The position numbers and the translations under genes are program-made. Shown in pieces: positions 1 through 6,426 of a stretch of 14,864 nucleotides of DNA (its first letter is position 1; each line of letters begins with the position of its first letter). The DNA is from Chlamydiae bacterium RIFCSPHIGHO2_12_FULL_49_9 (GTDB lineage Bacteria; Chlamydiota; Chlamydiia; Chlamydiales; SM23-39). The DNA lies in NCBI GenBank assembly GCA_001794935.1, contig MGLY01000066.1:1-14864 (forward strand). Reading direction: 5' to 3'. The notes beneath the pieces are model-generated. The model was not told where the DNA came from, searched no databases, and worked only from the letters and a program-made list of their open reading frames with translations.

Positions 1-867
1 GGGGGCTTTTTCAGGGACCAGACTCAAAAGCCAGTCGACGACCTCTTTCAAAGGCCCTTTGAATAGGTCCAAATCTCTCAGAGTCTTTTCAAATAACGCC
101 ATCTCTTCTTCAAAGAAAGAAAATGCCTTGTCTCTGCCGCAAACAGCTGCAATATTGACCGCGCTTTGCTGCCCGGTGTCTTGCAAATCGTCCTGCAGGT
201 CATCAGCGATCTGAAAAGCCATCCCCAAATGATAGGCGCATTTTCGAACTAAATTCAAACGCTCCGGATTTCCTCCCCCAAAGAGCCATCCAAAAATAAA
301 AGAGATCTCAAAAAGAGTGACTGTTTTTTGGAACATGATCTTTTGGATCGTCTCAGGTTTTGAGTCGGGGGGATAAAGATCCAAAAATTGGCCATTTGTA
401 GCCCCTTTAAGCCCCGCGCAGCGAGTTGCCGACTCAAGACACAAAACAGAAATTTCATCAGCCCTAAGGCCCAAATGGGGATGTTCTTTCATCTTTCTGC
501 CATTTTCATAAATGGCGCCGTAGCCGGCTGCGATCAGCGTGTAGCTGGCTAATATCGCAACGCTCTCTCCAAAGGCTTTGTGAAGAGAAGGTCTGCTTCT
601 TCTTGTATCGTCGTCGTCCATGCAGGGAAGATCGTCCGCAATCAATGAAGCTGTGTGAAAAAACTCGACGCCCAAAGCCGCCGGCATCGCGTCAAGTCCT
701 TCTCCAATTGCATCCGCAATCATCAAAACAAAAATCGGGCGGAGCCTTTTGCCGCCATTCGTTAGCGCATATTCGCAGGCGTCGCGAAGCCCGTTTTTTT
801 CACCTAATTTTTCAATTGAATGGCGGAGATCCTCTTCAACTCGTTTTCTGTACGCGCCAATTGTCAT
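1..867 (-). CDS. ispA: Polyprenyl diphosphate synthase (farnesyl/geranylgeranyl type), partial at left edge
   Basis: This short-chain trans-prenyltransferase condenses isopentenyl diphosphate with allylic diphosphates to make farnesyl- or geranylgeranyl-diphosphate, precursors for undecaprenyl and quinone side chains. I translated it from the minus strand: 289 codons are open from ATG at 867 to base 1 with no stop. Visible motifs are GGKRLRP at residues 38-44, the first aspartate-rich motif DDLPCMDDDD at 78-87 followed by RR, the NGQFLDL stretch at 158-164, the KT pair at 181-182, and the second aspartate-rich motif DDLQD at 222-226. The four-residue insertion in the first Asp motif is the bacterial (type II) FPP synthase pattern. 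Family members are about 290-300 residues, so only a few C-terminal residues should be missing. The start lies 1 base after the stop of the GlmU-like gene, so the two are probably co-transcribed. Product chain length cannot be decided from sequence. Confidence 0.9.
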   Translation of the reverse strand, partial: MTIGAYRKRVEEDLRHSIEKLGEKNGLRDACEYALTNGGKRLRPIFVLMIADAIGEGLDAMPAALGVEFFHTASLIADDLPCMDDDDTRRSRPSLHKAFGESVAILASYTLIAAGYGAIYENGRKMKEHPHLGLRADEISVLCLESATRCAGLKGATNGQFLDLYPPDSKPETIQKIMFQKTVTLFEISFIFGWLFGGGNPERLNLVRKCAYHLGMAFQIADDLQDDLQDTGQQSAVNIAAVCGRDKAFSFFEEEMALFEKTLRDLDLFKGPLKEVVDWLLSLVPEKAP

Positions 868-868
868 C

Positions 869-1564
869 TTACTTACCGATCCGATCCAAAAGGTTCGCTT
901 TCAGGGGCTGGATTTTCAACTCTTTTTTCATGCTCACTTGGCTATATGGGGGAACGATGCCGCCCAAGTTAACCAAGGGAAAAAAGACACTTCCTTTGCC
1001 CACCATTGTTCCGGGATTTAGAACTGAATTACAGCCAATCTGAACTCGGTCGCCAACAATCGCGCCGAATTTTTTTAATCCCGTTTTTATCTTCTGAACC
1101 AAAATTTCGGCCCGGTCAAGCCTCAAATTCGCGCATTTAACCCCTGCGCCCAAATTGACCTCGTTGCCCAAGATCGAATCTCCCACATACACAAAATGCG
1201 TTGCATGCGCCCGATCGAACAAAATGGAGTGCTTGATCTCGGCGCTGTGGCCGATCGCGCAATGATCGCCGCAAATGACCAACCCCCTGATATACGCCCC
1301 ATGGCGGATGATGCATCCCTTCCCAATGATGCAAGGCCCCTGGATCATGACGCCCGGTTCGATGATTGTTCCTTTGCCAATCGAAATCAGCTCAGGCCTT
1401 TCTAAAAAAACCCCTTTAGGGATCTCAATCTCAATCCGGCAAGGATTGTTCGCTTTCAAATAATCATTTAACAAATGAAGAGCGCTCCACACGGGCTCGC
1501 CTTCTTTCCAGAGCGCTTTATGCGCGAATTTCTCCAGGGAAAAGTAGTCGTTGGGGTCTGTCAT
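869..1564 (-). CDS. GlmU-like left-handed beta-helix acyltransferase lacking a pyrophosphorylase domain
   Basis: A 231-residue protein made largely of hexapeptide repeats ([LIV]-G-x-x-x-x), about residues 58-115 and 126-200, which fold as a left-handed parallel beta-helix. The second block has the NLGAGVKCANLRLD stretch (137-150) and the VGDRVQIG turn (170-177) typical of the acetyltransferase half of GlmU and related sugar-nucleotide enzymes. No N-terminal nucleotidyltransferase motif (LAAGxGTRM type) is present, and the first 55 residues are not hexapeptide repeat. Chlamydia genomes annotate a similar short gene beside ispA as glmU (from memory). The likely role is acetylation of an amino-sugar phosphate on the way to UDP-GlcNAc for peptidoglycan and lipid A; substrate is inferred. 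No Shine-Dalgarno precedes ATG 1564, and a TATAAT hexamer lies almost directly upstream, so the mRNA may be leaderless. ispA follows 1 base after its stop. Confidence 0.8.
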   Translation of the reverse strand: MTDPNDYFSLEKFAHKALWKEGEPVWSALHLLNDYLKANNPCRIEIEIPKGVFLERPELISIGKGTIIEPGVMIQGPCIIGKGCIIRHGAYIRGLVICGDHCAIGHSAEIKHSILFDRAHATHFVYVGDSILGNEVNLGAGVKCANLRLDRAEILVQKIKTGLKKFGAIVGDRVQIGCNSVLNPGTMVGKGSVFFPLVNLGGIVPPYSQVSMKKELKIQPLKANLLDRIGK

Positions 1565-1572
1565 ACAGAGTC

Positions 1573-1578
1573 ATTATA
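1573..1578 (-). promoter_or_regulatory. Possible -10 element of a leaderless promoter for the GlmU-like gene
   Basis: The minus strand reads TATAAT here, ending 8 bases before ATG 1564. A start site about 7 bases downstream would fall at 1566-1567, giving a leader of only 1-3 bases. No good -35 hexamer is seen at 16-18 bases spacing (best is TGCCTA), so the call rests on the perfect -10 and the absence of a ribosome binding site. Confidence 0.3.
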
Positions 1579-1599
1579 AAGGGCGCCTCTCTTCTTAGG

Positions 1600-1820
1600 C
1601 ACTGATTTTTCAACATGAGCCCCTCAAAAGAATATATAGATATATACATATAGAAATTTCCTCTTCTTCTATTCATGTGGAAATGTTGATAGAATAGGCT
1701 GCCTTAGGCGGAAAAAACATGTTCACAACTTGTTTGCGGCCTGTTGAGAACCCTTTCTTTTTGAACAAAGCCAAAACCTTTAGACAGCCTTTGAACGACT
1801 TGTAAACAACTTATGAACAG
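1600..1820. other. Candidate replication origin: AT-rich core plus cluster of DnaA-box-like 9-mers
   Basis: This lies in the 248-base gap between the divergent GlmU-like and methyltransferase genes. Six sites match TTNTNAACA: 1607-1615 (+), 1720-1728 (-), 1742-1750 (-), 1759-1767 (+), 1800-1808 (+) and 1811-1819 (+). A seventh at 1684-1692 (-) has one mismatch. The pattern is the E. coli DnaA box TTATNCACA with A for C at position 6 and a free third position; site 1811-1819 (TTATGAACA) differs from the classic box at one base only. Between the first and second sites is an almost pure A/T tract, 1628-1659, like a duplex-unwinding element. Some spacings are about one or two helical turns (11 and 22 bases). 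The top-strand GC skew changes sign about 1-1.5 kb to the right. The box variant is inferred; the cluster could instead be sites for a regulator of the flanking genes. Confidence 0.45.
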
Positions 1821-2928
1821 CCCTCCCACATGCCCCCATTTTTCGAGCTGTTCAGGTTGCGAGCTCTCTGCCAATTTATACAATCCCCCTATACTCAAAG
1901 GGGCCGTTGCTTTTTTTGAAAAAAACAATATTTCGTTCCGTCTTATCACCGACGGATTCGAATCGACACGCCTAAAGGCAAAGCTCGCAGTCCGTAAACC
2001 CTCCAAAATTGGCCTTTTTAAAAAAGGGACGCACGAGGTCATAGATATTCCCGACTGCCTCGTCCATCGTCCTTCCATCAATCAGGCTGCTGCCTTCCTT
2101 CGTCAAAAAATAATAGAAGAAAGCGTTCCTCTCTATGCTGAAGGGTCCCATTCTTTTTCCCTTCGATACGTTCAGCTTTTCGTAGACAGAAAAACAAATC
2201 GCATCCAACTGACCCTCGTTCTAAACGGATCTGCGACCACTCCTGAATTTGACCGATTTTGCAAATCCCTCCTATCTCAAGATTTTTGGCATTCCATATG
2301 GATCAACTTCAATCCGACATCGCAAAACCAAATTTTCGGTCTCGCCTGGAATCTTTTTTGGGGAGAGCCCTTTCTTTGGCAGACACTCAAAAACACTGAA
2401 ATTGCCTTCCATCCAGCCTCCTTTTCTCAAGCCCACCTCAACCTATTTGAGCGAATGTTAGAAACCATCCAAAACTGGATTCCTGAAAAAACTCACCTTC
2501 TAGAGCTCTATGCAGGCGTTGGCGCAATAGGCCTTCCTTTGGCCCACAAGTGTGAAAGACTTGTCCTCGTAGAGAACAATCCCTTCAGTAAAATCTCTTT
2601 TGAAGCGAGCTTGAAAAAGCTGTCCCCCTCCCTTCAGAAATCCATTTCTTATCATGTCCTAGACGCATCGAAAGCAGATCTCTCAGACAGCTCCGCTATC
2701 CTCGTAGATCCCCCTCGTAAAGGCCTGCACCCAGATCTACTAAATGCCTTAAGTCGAGAGACAAACAAACGGCTCATCTATGTCAGCTGTTCGTTTGAAA
2801 GTTTTGAACAGGACTGTAAAGCGCTTTTACATTCCGGATGGAAATTGAAGGAAGCCAAAGGCTATCTTCTCTTTCCGGGGACGAATTCGATAGAAACGGT
2901 TGCGCTATTAGAAAAGAAATCTGGGTGA
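1813..2928 (+). CDS. RNA (uracil-5-)-methyltransferase, TrmA/RlmC/RlmD family
   Basis: Uses S-adenosylmethionine to methylate C5 of a uridine in rRNA or tRNA. The 371-residue protein opens with CPHFSSCSGC (Cys7, 13, 16) and has DCLVH with Cys82, together the four ligands of the family's 4Fe-4S cluster. The C-terminal half is a Rossmann methyltransferase: ELYAGVGAIGL at 231-241 (SAM loop), VDPPRKGL at 298-305, catalytic nucleophile Cys326 in YVSCSF, and FPGTNSIETV with general base Glu361. There is no N-terminal TRAM domain, so by layout it resembles RlmC more than RlmD; the target base cannot be assigned. Start ATG 1813 lacks a clear Shine-Dalgarno and lies inside a DnaA-like box. The coding strand is C-rich, unlike most + strand genes to its right. 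The last 9 bases overlap the opposite-strand tRNA-Pro acceptor stem, so its C-terminal residues and stop are read from tRNA sequence. Confidence 0.88.
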   Translation: MNSPPTCPHFSSCSGCELSANLYNPPILKGAVAFFEKNNISFRLITDGFESTRLKAKLAVRKPSKIGLFKKGTHEVIDIPDCLVHRPSINQAAAFLRQKIIEESVPLYAEGSHSFSLRYVQLFVDRKTNRIQLTLVLNGSATTPEFDRFCKSLLSQDFWHSIWINFNPTSQNQIFGLAWNLFWGEPFLWQTLKNTEIAFHPASFSQAHLNLFERMLETIQNWIPEKTHLLELYAGVGAIGLPLAHKCERLVLVENNPFSKISFEASLKKLSPSLQKSISYHVLDASKADLSDSSAILVDPPRKGLHPDLLNALSRETNKRLIYVSCSFESFEQDCKALLHSGWKLKEAKGYLLFPGTNSIETVALLEKKSG

Positions 2929-2994
2929 GAGGATTTGAACCTCCGACCTCTTGCACCCCATGCAAACGCGCTAGCCAAGCTGCGCTACACCCAG
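2920..2994 (-). tRNA. tRNA-Pro (anticodon GGG)
   Basis: The minus strand folds as a full cloverleaf of 75 nt: acceptor CTGGGTG/CACCCAG, D stem GCGC/GCGC with loop AGCTTGGCTA, anticodon stem TTTGC/GCAAG around loop ATGGGGT, variable loop AGGTC, T stem GGAGG/CCTCT with loop TTCAAAT, discriminator A. U33 and G37 flank the anticodon GGG, which reads CCC/CCU, and G37 is usual for tRNA-Pro. The 3' CCA is not encoded. The 3' end overlaps the methyltransferase stop region, and the 5' 24 nt overlap the end of the upstream 95-residue ORF on the same strand, so it may be processed from that transcript. Confidence 0.93.
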
Positions 2995-3258
2995 ATAGTC
3001 AGTTGATACGGCTGCGACCCCCTCAAATTGGAAATCGGCCTTTTTGAATTCTTTAACGCCGTGGCGAGCACACTCTTCGATAATTTTCTCAAGCGAGTCG
3101 CCGGGATTGAGCTCCAGGGCTGTAATGTCTACGGAGATTGAGGCGGAAAATACAACTCCATTTCTTAAACCCTTCACTTTGAAGTTCGCATAGATTGCGT
3201 CTTTTTTACGCGTTACATTGGTAAATCGAATCAGATTGTTTTCAGCCAGGTTCTTCAA
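2971..3258 (-). CDS. Conserved-looking small protein of unknown function (95 aa)
   Basis: I do not recognise a named family. The protein is an alternating beta/helix mix: strand-like segments at about residues 19-30 (DAIYANFKVKGL) and 33-46 (NGVVFSASISVDI), then a helix with the acidic stretch DSLEKIIEECARHG. No signal peptide or membrane segment is seen. The start is TTG 3258, supported by GGAG 10 bases upstream and a stop shortly before; no in-frame ATG is available nearby. A strong sigma-70-type promoter lies just upstream. The last residues (about LGVAQLG) are encoded by the first 24 nt of tRNA-Pro, and the stop TAG falls in its D arm, so the domain proper probably ends near FQFEG at about residue 80. 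It is divergent from ung; I recall a small hypothetical gene beside ung in Chlamydia too, but homology is not shown here. Confidence 0.7.
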   Translation of the reverse strand: MKNLAENNLIRFTNVTRKKDAIYANFKVKGLRNGVVFSASISVDITALELNPGDSLEKIIEECARHGVKEFKKADFQFEGVAAVSTDYLGVAQLG

Positions 3259-3285
3259 GTGAAAAAAGCTCCGTTAAAAGGCTAA

Positions 3286-3315
3286 ATTTTAGTCTCTCTC
3301 ATTTCTTTATGTCAA
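3286..3315 (-). promoter_or_regulatory. Sigma-70-type promoter for the 95-aa gene and tRNA-Pro
   Basis: The minus strand has a perfect -35 TTGACA at 3315-3310, an 18-base spacer and a -10 TAAAAT at 3291-3286 (one mismatch to TATAAT). Transcription would begin near 3279, giving a leader of about 20 nt that contains the GGAG ribosome binding site. Being the only good promoter seen ahead of tRNA-Pro, it may also drive the tRNA. Confidence 0.6.
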
Positions 3316-3368
3316 TTCGGAACTTTCCCAAAAAATCATTGGGGTGGTAAAGTTGAGTCCCCTCGAAT

Positions 3369-4082
3369 GTGGATTTTGATATGACTTTAGTTGCTGAAAA
3401 AATTGCTTACATGGACGCCTCTTGGCTAGAAATTCTTCAGGAGGAGTTTAAAAAGCCGTATATGAAGGAATTAGAGGCATTTTTAGGGGAAGAGATGGGG
3501 GCTGGAAAGGTCGTCTATCCCCCGTTTGATCAGGTTTTTAACGCCTTTTGCCAGACCCCATTTGATGCGGTCAAGGTGGTGATTGTTGGACAAGATCCCT
3601 ATCACGGCCCGGGGCAGGCGCACGGACTTTCGTTTAGTGTCCCAAGAGGGATTTCTGGGCCGCCTTCTTTGCAAAATATCTTCAAAGAACTAAAAGAGGA
3701 TTTAGGGGTCGAGCCGCCGGAGCATGGCTGTTTGACCGACTGGACAAGCCAAGGAGTGCTCTTGTTGAATGCGATCTTGACAGTCCGGGCGAATGAGCCC
3801 AAATCGCATCATGGAAGAGGATGGGAGATTTTTACAGACCGAGTGATTCAGCTTCTTTGCGCAAGGAAAGATCCTATTGTGTTTCTTCTTTGGGGAAAAT
3901 CGGCCTTCGACAAGGTTCAGCACATTGCATTGGGCGCATCGCATCATTTGGTTCTGACAGCTCCTCACCCCTCTCCTTTTTCAGCGCATACCGGATTTTT
4001 GGGGTGCCGCCACTTTTCAAAAACAAACGAGTTTTTGAAGAAGGTGGGCAAAAGACCTATCGATTGGAGGATCCAATCTTAA
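3369..4082 (+). CDS. ung: Uracil-DNA glycosylase, family 1
   Basis: Removes uracil from DNA to start base-excision repair. All family-1 motifs are present: water-activating GQDPYHG at residues 74-80 (Asp76), the following PGQAHGLSFSV, the uracil-recognition strand LLLNAILTV at 131-139 with Asn134, and the DNA-intercalating loop HPSPFSAHTGF at 200-210 with His200. Length (237) is normal. The start used is GTG 3369; ATG 3381, four codons in, is an alternative, and neither has a strong Shine-Dalgarno. It is first in a packed + strand run: the MFS gene starts 1 base after its stop, with the GGAGG inside ung (4066-4070) as probable ribosome binding site. The 110-base divergent gap upstream shows no convincing + strand promoter. 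Confidence 0.96.
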   Translation: MDFDMTLVAEKIAYMDASWLEILQEEFKKPYMKELEAFLGEEMGAGKVVYPPFDQVFNAFCQTPFDAVKVVIVGQDPYHGPGQAHGLSFSVPRGISGPPSLQNIFKELKEDLGVEPPEHGCLTDWTSQGVLLLNAILTVRANEPKSHHGRGWEIFTDRVIQLLCARKDPIVFLLWGKSAFDKVQHIALGASHHLVLTAPHPSPFSAHTGFLGCRHFSKTNEFLKKVGKRPIDWRIQS

Positions 4083-4083
4083 G

Positions 4084-5319
4084 ATGATGTTGCATGCTCC
4101 TCAGAAAAGAAAAATCAGTTTAGCTGCCGTCTTTTTCACCTTTTTTATCGATAATCTAAGCTGGGCGGTTGTGTTTCCTATATTCGCCCCTTATTTTTTG
4201 GATCCGAAAAATGCGGTCTTTTCGGCTGAAGTTTCCGCTGCGACTCGAACGACCATTCTTGGTTTTTTTTTGATGGCCTTTTCGTTGGGGCAGTTTTTAG
4301 GAGCTCCTGTGCTCGGGGAATATGCGGATCGCAATGGGAGAAAAAAGGCCCTTGTCTTAAGCGTGCTATTCACATTGATTGGGCTCGCGCTCAGCGCTTG
4401 GAGCATGGGAGCAAATAGTTTGGTTTGGCTCTTTATCGCAAGGCTTGTAACTGGTGTTTTTGCCGGCAATATGTCGATCTGTCTTGCCTGCGTAAGCGAT
4501 CTTAGCGAGGATGGTGCGCATAAGGCGAAAAATTTTGGCTACTTATCTGTGATCGCAGGGCTCTCTTTTGTTTTGGGAGCTTTTTTCGGCGGCAAGTTTG
4601 CCGACTCTACGGTTTCTCCTTCATTCACGCCCAATTTCCCGCTTTGGATTGCTGCTGGCATGACGGCTCTGAACTTGGTTTTTGTCTGGTTTGGGTTTAA
4701 AGAAACTTCTCATGTTGATCACACGGTAAAGTTTGATTTCCTGGAGGGCATTCACAATATTCAAAAAGCGCTGAAGACAGAAAAGATCAAGCGGATGTAC
4801 GCCATTTATTTTCTCTTCTTATTCGCGTGGACGATTTTGTTTCAGTTTGCGCCGGTTCTTTTTGTCAGCGAATTTTCGTTTACAAGCTCCAATATTGGAG
4901 ATTTGGCATTGTTTATGGGAATTTGCTGGGCGATCGGGTCTGGGTATTTAAACAAAATGCTCATCCGATTTTTTCCGCCTCTTCGAGTTCTTGAGGGCGC
5001 GCTCCTTGCATTTACGCTTCTTTGCGGCTTTATCATTTTTCCGAAACAAATCTATGGCGTGATTGCTATTTTGGGAGCGTGCGTCGCCCTTGGCGGGCTT
5101 GCATGGCCGCTTTGCACAACGCTGATATCGAATACAGCTCCAAGAGATATTCAGGGAAAGATTTTGGGGATGAGCCAATCGGTTCAATCGCTGGCGATGA
5201 GCATCGCTCCTCTTGTGGGAGGAATGGCGTTTCAAGCGTCTTTAGGACTTCCATTTTTAATAGGAGCCGGAGCGAGTTTGCTCGCCGGTATTATCTATTT
5301 TACCTTGAAAGATCGCTGA
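4084..5319 (+). CDS. Major facilitator superfamily transporter, TetA-like (DHA1) drug/proton antiporter type
   Basis: A 411-residue polytopic inner-membrane protein with about 12 hydrophobic segments in two halves joined by a charged central loop (around TVKFDFLEGIHNIQKALKT). MFS motif A is clear after the second segment (GEYADRNGRKKAL, about residues 78-90), and RLVTGVFAGNMS in the fourth segment matches the family's fourth-helix motif. An acidic residue in the first segment (FFIDNLSW) fits proton-coupled efflux of the tetracycline/multidrug type. Substrate is unknown. ATG 4084 and ATG 4087 are adjacent candidates. The gene is followed by a small protein and a membrane fusion protein, which suggests an exporter working with a periplasmic adaptor, as in EmrAB; however EmrB has 14 segments and this appears to have 12. 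Confidence 0.88.
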   Translation: MMLHAPQKRKISLAAVFFTFFIDNLSWAVVFPIFAPYFLDPKNAVFSAEVSAATRTTILGFFLMAFSLGQFLGAPVLGEYADRNGRKKALVLSVLFTLIGLALSAWSMGANSLVWLFIARLVTGVFAGNMSICLACVSDLSEDGAHKAKNFGYLSVIAGLSFVLGAFFGGKFADSTVSPSFTPNFPLWIAAGMTALNLVFVWFGFKETSHVDHTVKFDFLEGIHNIQKALKTEKIKRMYAIYFLFLFAWTILFQFAPVLFVSEFSFTSSNIGDLALFMGICWAIGSGYLNKMLIRFFPPLRVLEGALLAFTLLCGFIIFPKQIYGVIAILGACVALGGLAWPLCTTLISNTAPRDIQGKILGMSQSVQSLAMSIAPLVGGMAFQASLGLPFLIGAGASLLAGIIYFTLKDR

Positions 5320-5322
5320 TCT

Positions 5323-5541
5323 TTGAATACTCTCGTAAATTGTATGAGAGAGTGGATTGATCAGCTATCTGTGTGGATCGAAGATAAAGAAGAATCTCCT
5401 ATCTTAGATGATCTGCTCGATGAGCTTGCAAAAGAGATGAATCAAACCGGAACGGAAATTGATTCGCTTTTACAGGCGTCGGACCAGCTTCAGTCAATCT
5501 ATTCGGATCTAATAGGAAAAGTGGATCATGCCAGCTCTTGA
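5323..5541 (+). CDS. Small acidic helical protein between the MFS and membrane-fusion genes
   Basis: A 72-residue protein of no recognised family. It is strongly acidic, has no signal peptide or membrane segment, and shows regular heptad-like spacing of Leu/Ile (WIDQLSVWIEDKEE, then ILDDLLDELAKEMNQTGTEI), suggesting one or two amphipathic helices or a short coiled coil. Start TTG 5323 lies 3 bases after the MFS stop with a weak GAAAG upstream; ATG 5344 (7 codons later) is the alternative, without a Shine-Dalgarno. Its end overlaps the start of the membrane fusion protein by 14 bases, so translation of the three genes is probably coupled. A scaffold or assembly role between the transporter parts is conceivable, but nothing in the sequence proves it. 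Confidence 0.65.
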   Translation: MNTLVNCMREWIDQLSVWIEDKEESPILDDLLDELAKEMNQTGTEIDSLLQASDQLQSIYSDLIGKVDHASS

Positions 5542-6409
5542 AGAAAAAAAGATTGTCATCAGTCTTCCCCGGTTTGACCGAAGTATGTTTTTAAATCCCC
5601 GCTTTGCTCTTGCAATGTGCTCTCTTTTTTGCTTGGGGGGGATTAGTTATTGGTATGTCGCTATCCACCCTTACTTGAAACTAGATTCAGCCCACGTGGA
5701 GACCTTTTCTTTGAGCATTGGGAGCGATATAACCGGCCGGATCACAGAGACCGGGCCTCAAGATGGCGACAAGGTGCGAAAGGGGGATCTCCTCTTTGCT
5801 TTTGATTCTGACGCCCTATCTACGAAGAAAAAACAATTAAAATCCTCGATCGAGTCCGCCCATCAGCAACTTCAGGCGGAGAAAATGCGCATGGAAAAAG
5901 CGATGGAGCAGTATCTGGCGGCAAATGGCGAAGTGGGGCTATCGATTTTAGAAGAGGCTCAAGCAAAATCGGAATCTGCAGCGTCTCAGCTGGCCGCTTT
6001 AGAATCGGAATTTTTACTTCTTCAGTCCCAAGAGAAAAAAATGGTCTTTGCAGCGCCATTTGATGGGATTGTTTTAAGAAAGTGCAAAAATGCAGGCGCT
6101 GTTCTTCCCTTCGGAGAGCCTGTGTATGTTCTTGCGGATCCCAATCAAATCTGGATTGAAGCGGCTCTTCCAGAAAAAGATCTCAGCCGAGTTTCTGTTG
6201 GGACGCCGGCAAGAGTGAAGATCGCCGCCTATCCGGATCAAGAATGGACCGGGCAGGTTTCCTGGATAGGGCCTGCAACAGTGGCAAAGGCTGCAGATCT
6301 CCCCTTTTCCGGAGCGAACGTTGAAATTCCCATAAAAATTACTTTAGAACAGGGAGCCTCCTCTTTAAAGCCGGGCCTTTCTGCCTCTGTGGATCTAAAA
6401 GTTCGCTGA
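5528..6409 (+). CDS. Membrane fusion protein (HlyD/EmrA-type periplasmic adaptor)
   Basis: A 293-residue adaptor anchored in the inner membrane by one N-terminal helix at about residues 26-46, with a short cytoplasmic start. After this comes the first half of a lipoyl (biotinyl-like) domain, about 64-93 (ITGRITETGPQDGDKVRKGD), then a helical hairpin/coiled coil of about 97-171, the second lipoyl half at 172-203 (FAAPFDGIVLRKCKNAG) and a beta-barrel domain (IWIEAALPEKDLSRVSVG and on). This order matches EmrA/HlyD proteins that link an inner-membrane transporter to an outer-membrane channel. The probable partner is the MFS gene upstream. No outer-membrane factor gene is in the window. The hairpin is short, so reach to the outer membrane is uncertain. 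Start ATG 5528 has AGGA about 11 bases upstream. Confidence 0.88.
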   Translation: MPALEEKKIVISLPRFDRSMFLNPRFALAMCSLFCLGGISYWYVAIHPYLKLDSAHVETFSLSIGSDITGRITETGPQDGDKVRKGDLLFAFDSDALSTKKKQLKSSIESAHQQLQAEKMRMEKAMEQYLAANGEVGLSILEEAQAKSESAASQLAALESEFLLLQSQEKKMVFAAPFDGIVLRKCKNAGAVLPFGEPVYVLADPNQIWIEAALPEKDLSRVSVGTPARVKIAAYPDQEWTGQVSWIGPATVAKAADLPFSGANVEIPIKITLEQGASSLKPGLSASVDLKVR

Positions 6410-6426
6410 AGCGTATAATTTCGAGA

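Noticed and set aside
603..1043. 146-residue plus-strand frame
   Set aside because: It is antisense to ispA, whose aspartate-rich motifs are unmistakable on the minus strand, and to the end of the GlmU-like gene.
2951..2970. A CAT in the tRNA anticodon arm suggesting tRNA-Met
   Set aside because: Placing CAT at the anticodon breaks the five-pair stem; the standard cloverleaf puts GGG at positions 34-36.
3259..3368. Origin in the divergent gap beside ung
   Set aside because: It sits inside the skew-change interval but shows only one weak DnaA-like site and no AT-rich core comparable to 1628-1659; kept as second choice.
5022..5360. 112-residue plus-strand frame overlapping the end of the MFS gene
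   Set aside because: It is another frame of the transporter with no membrane or domain pattern; the transporter frame explains the sequence.
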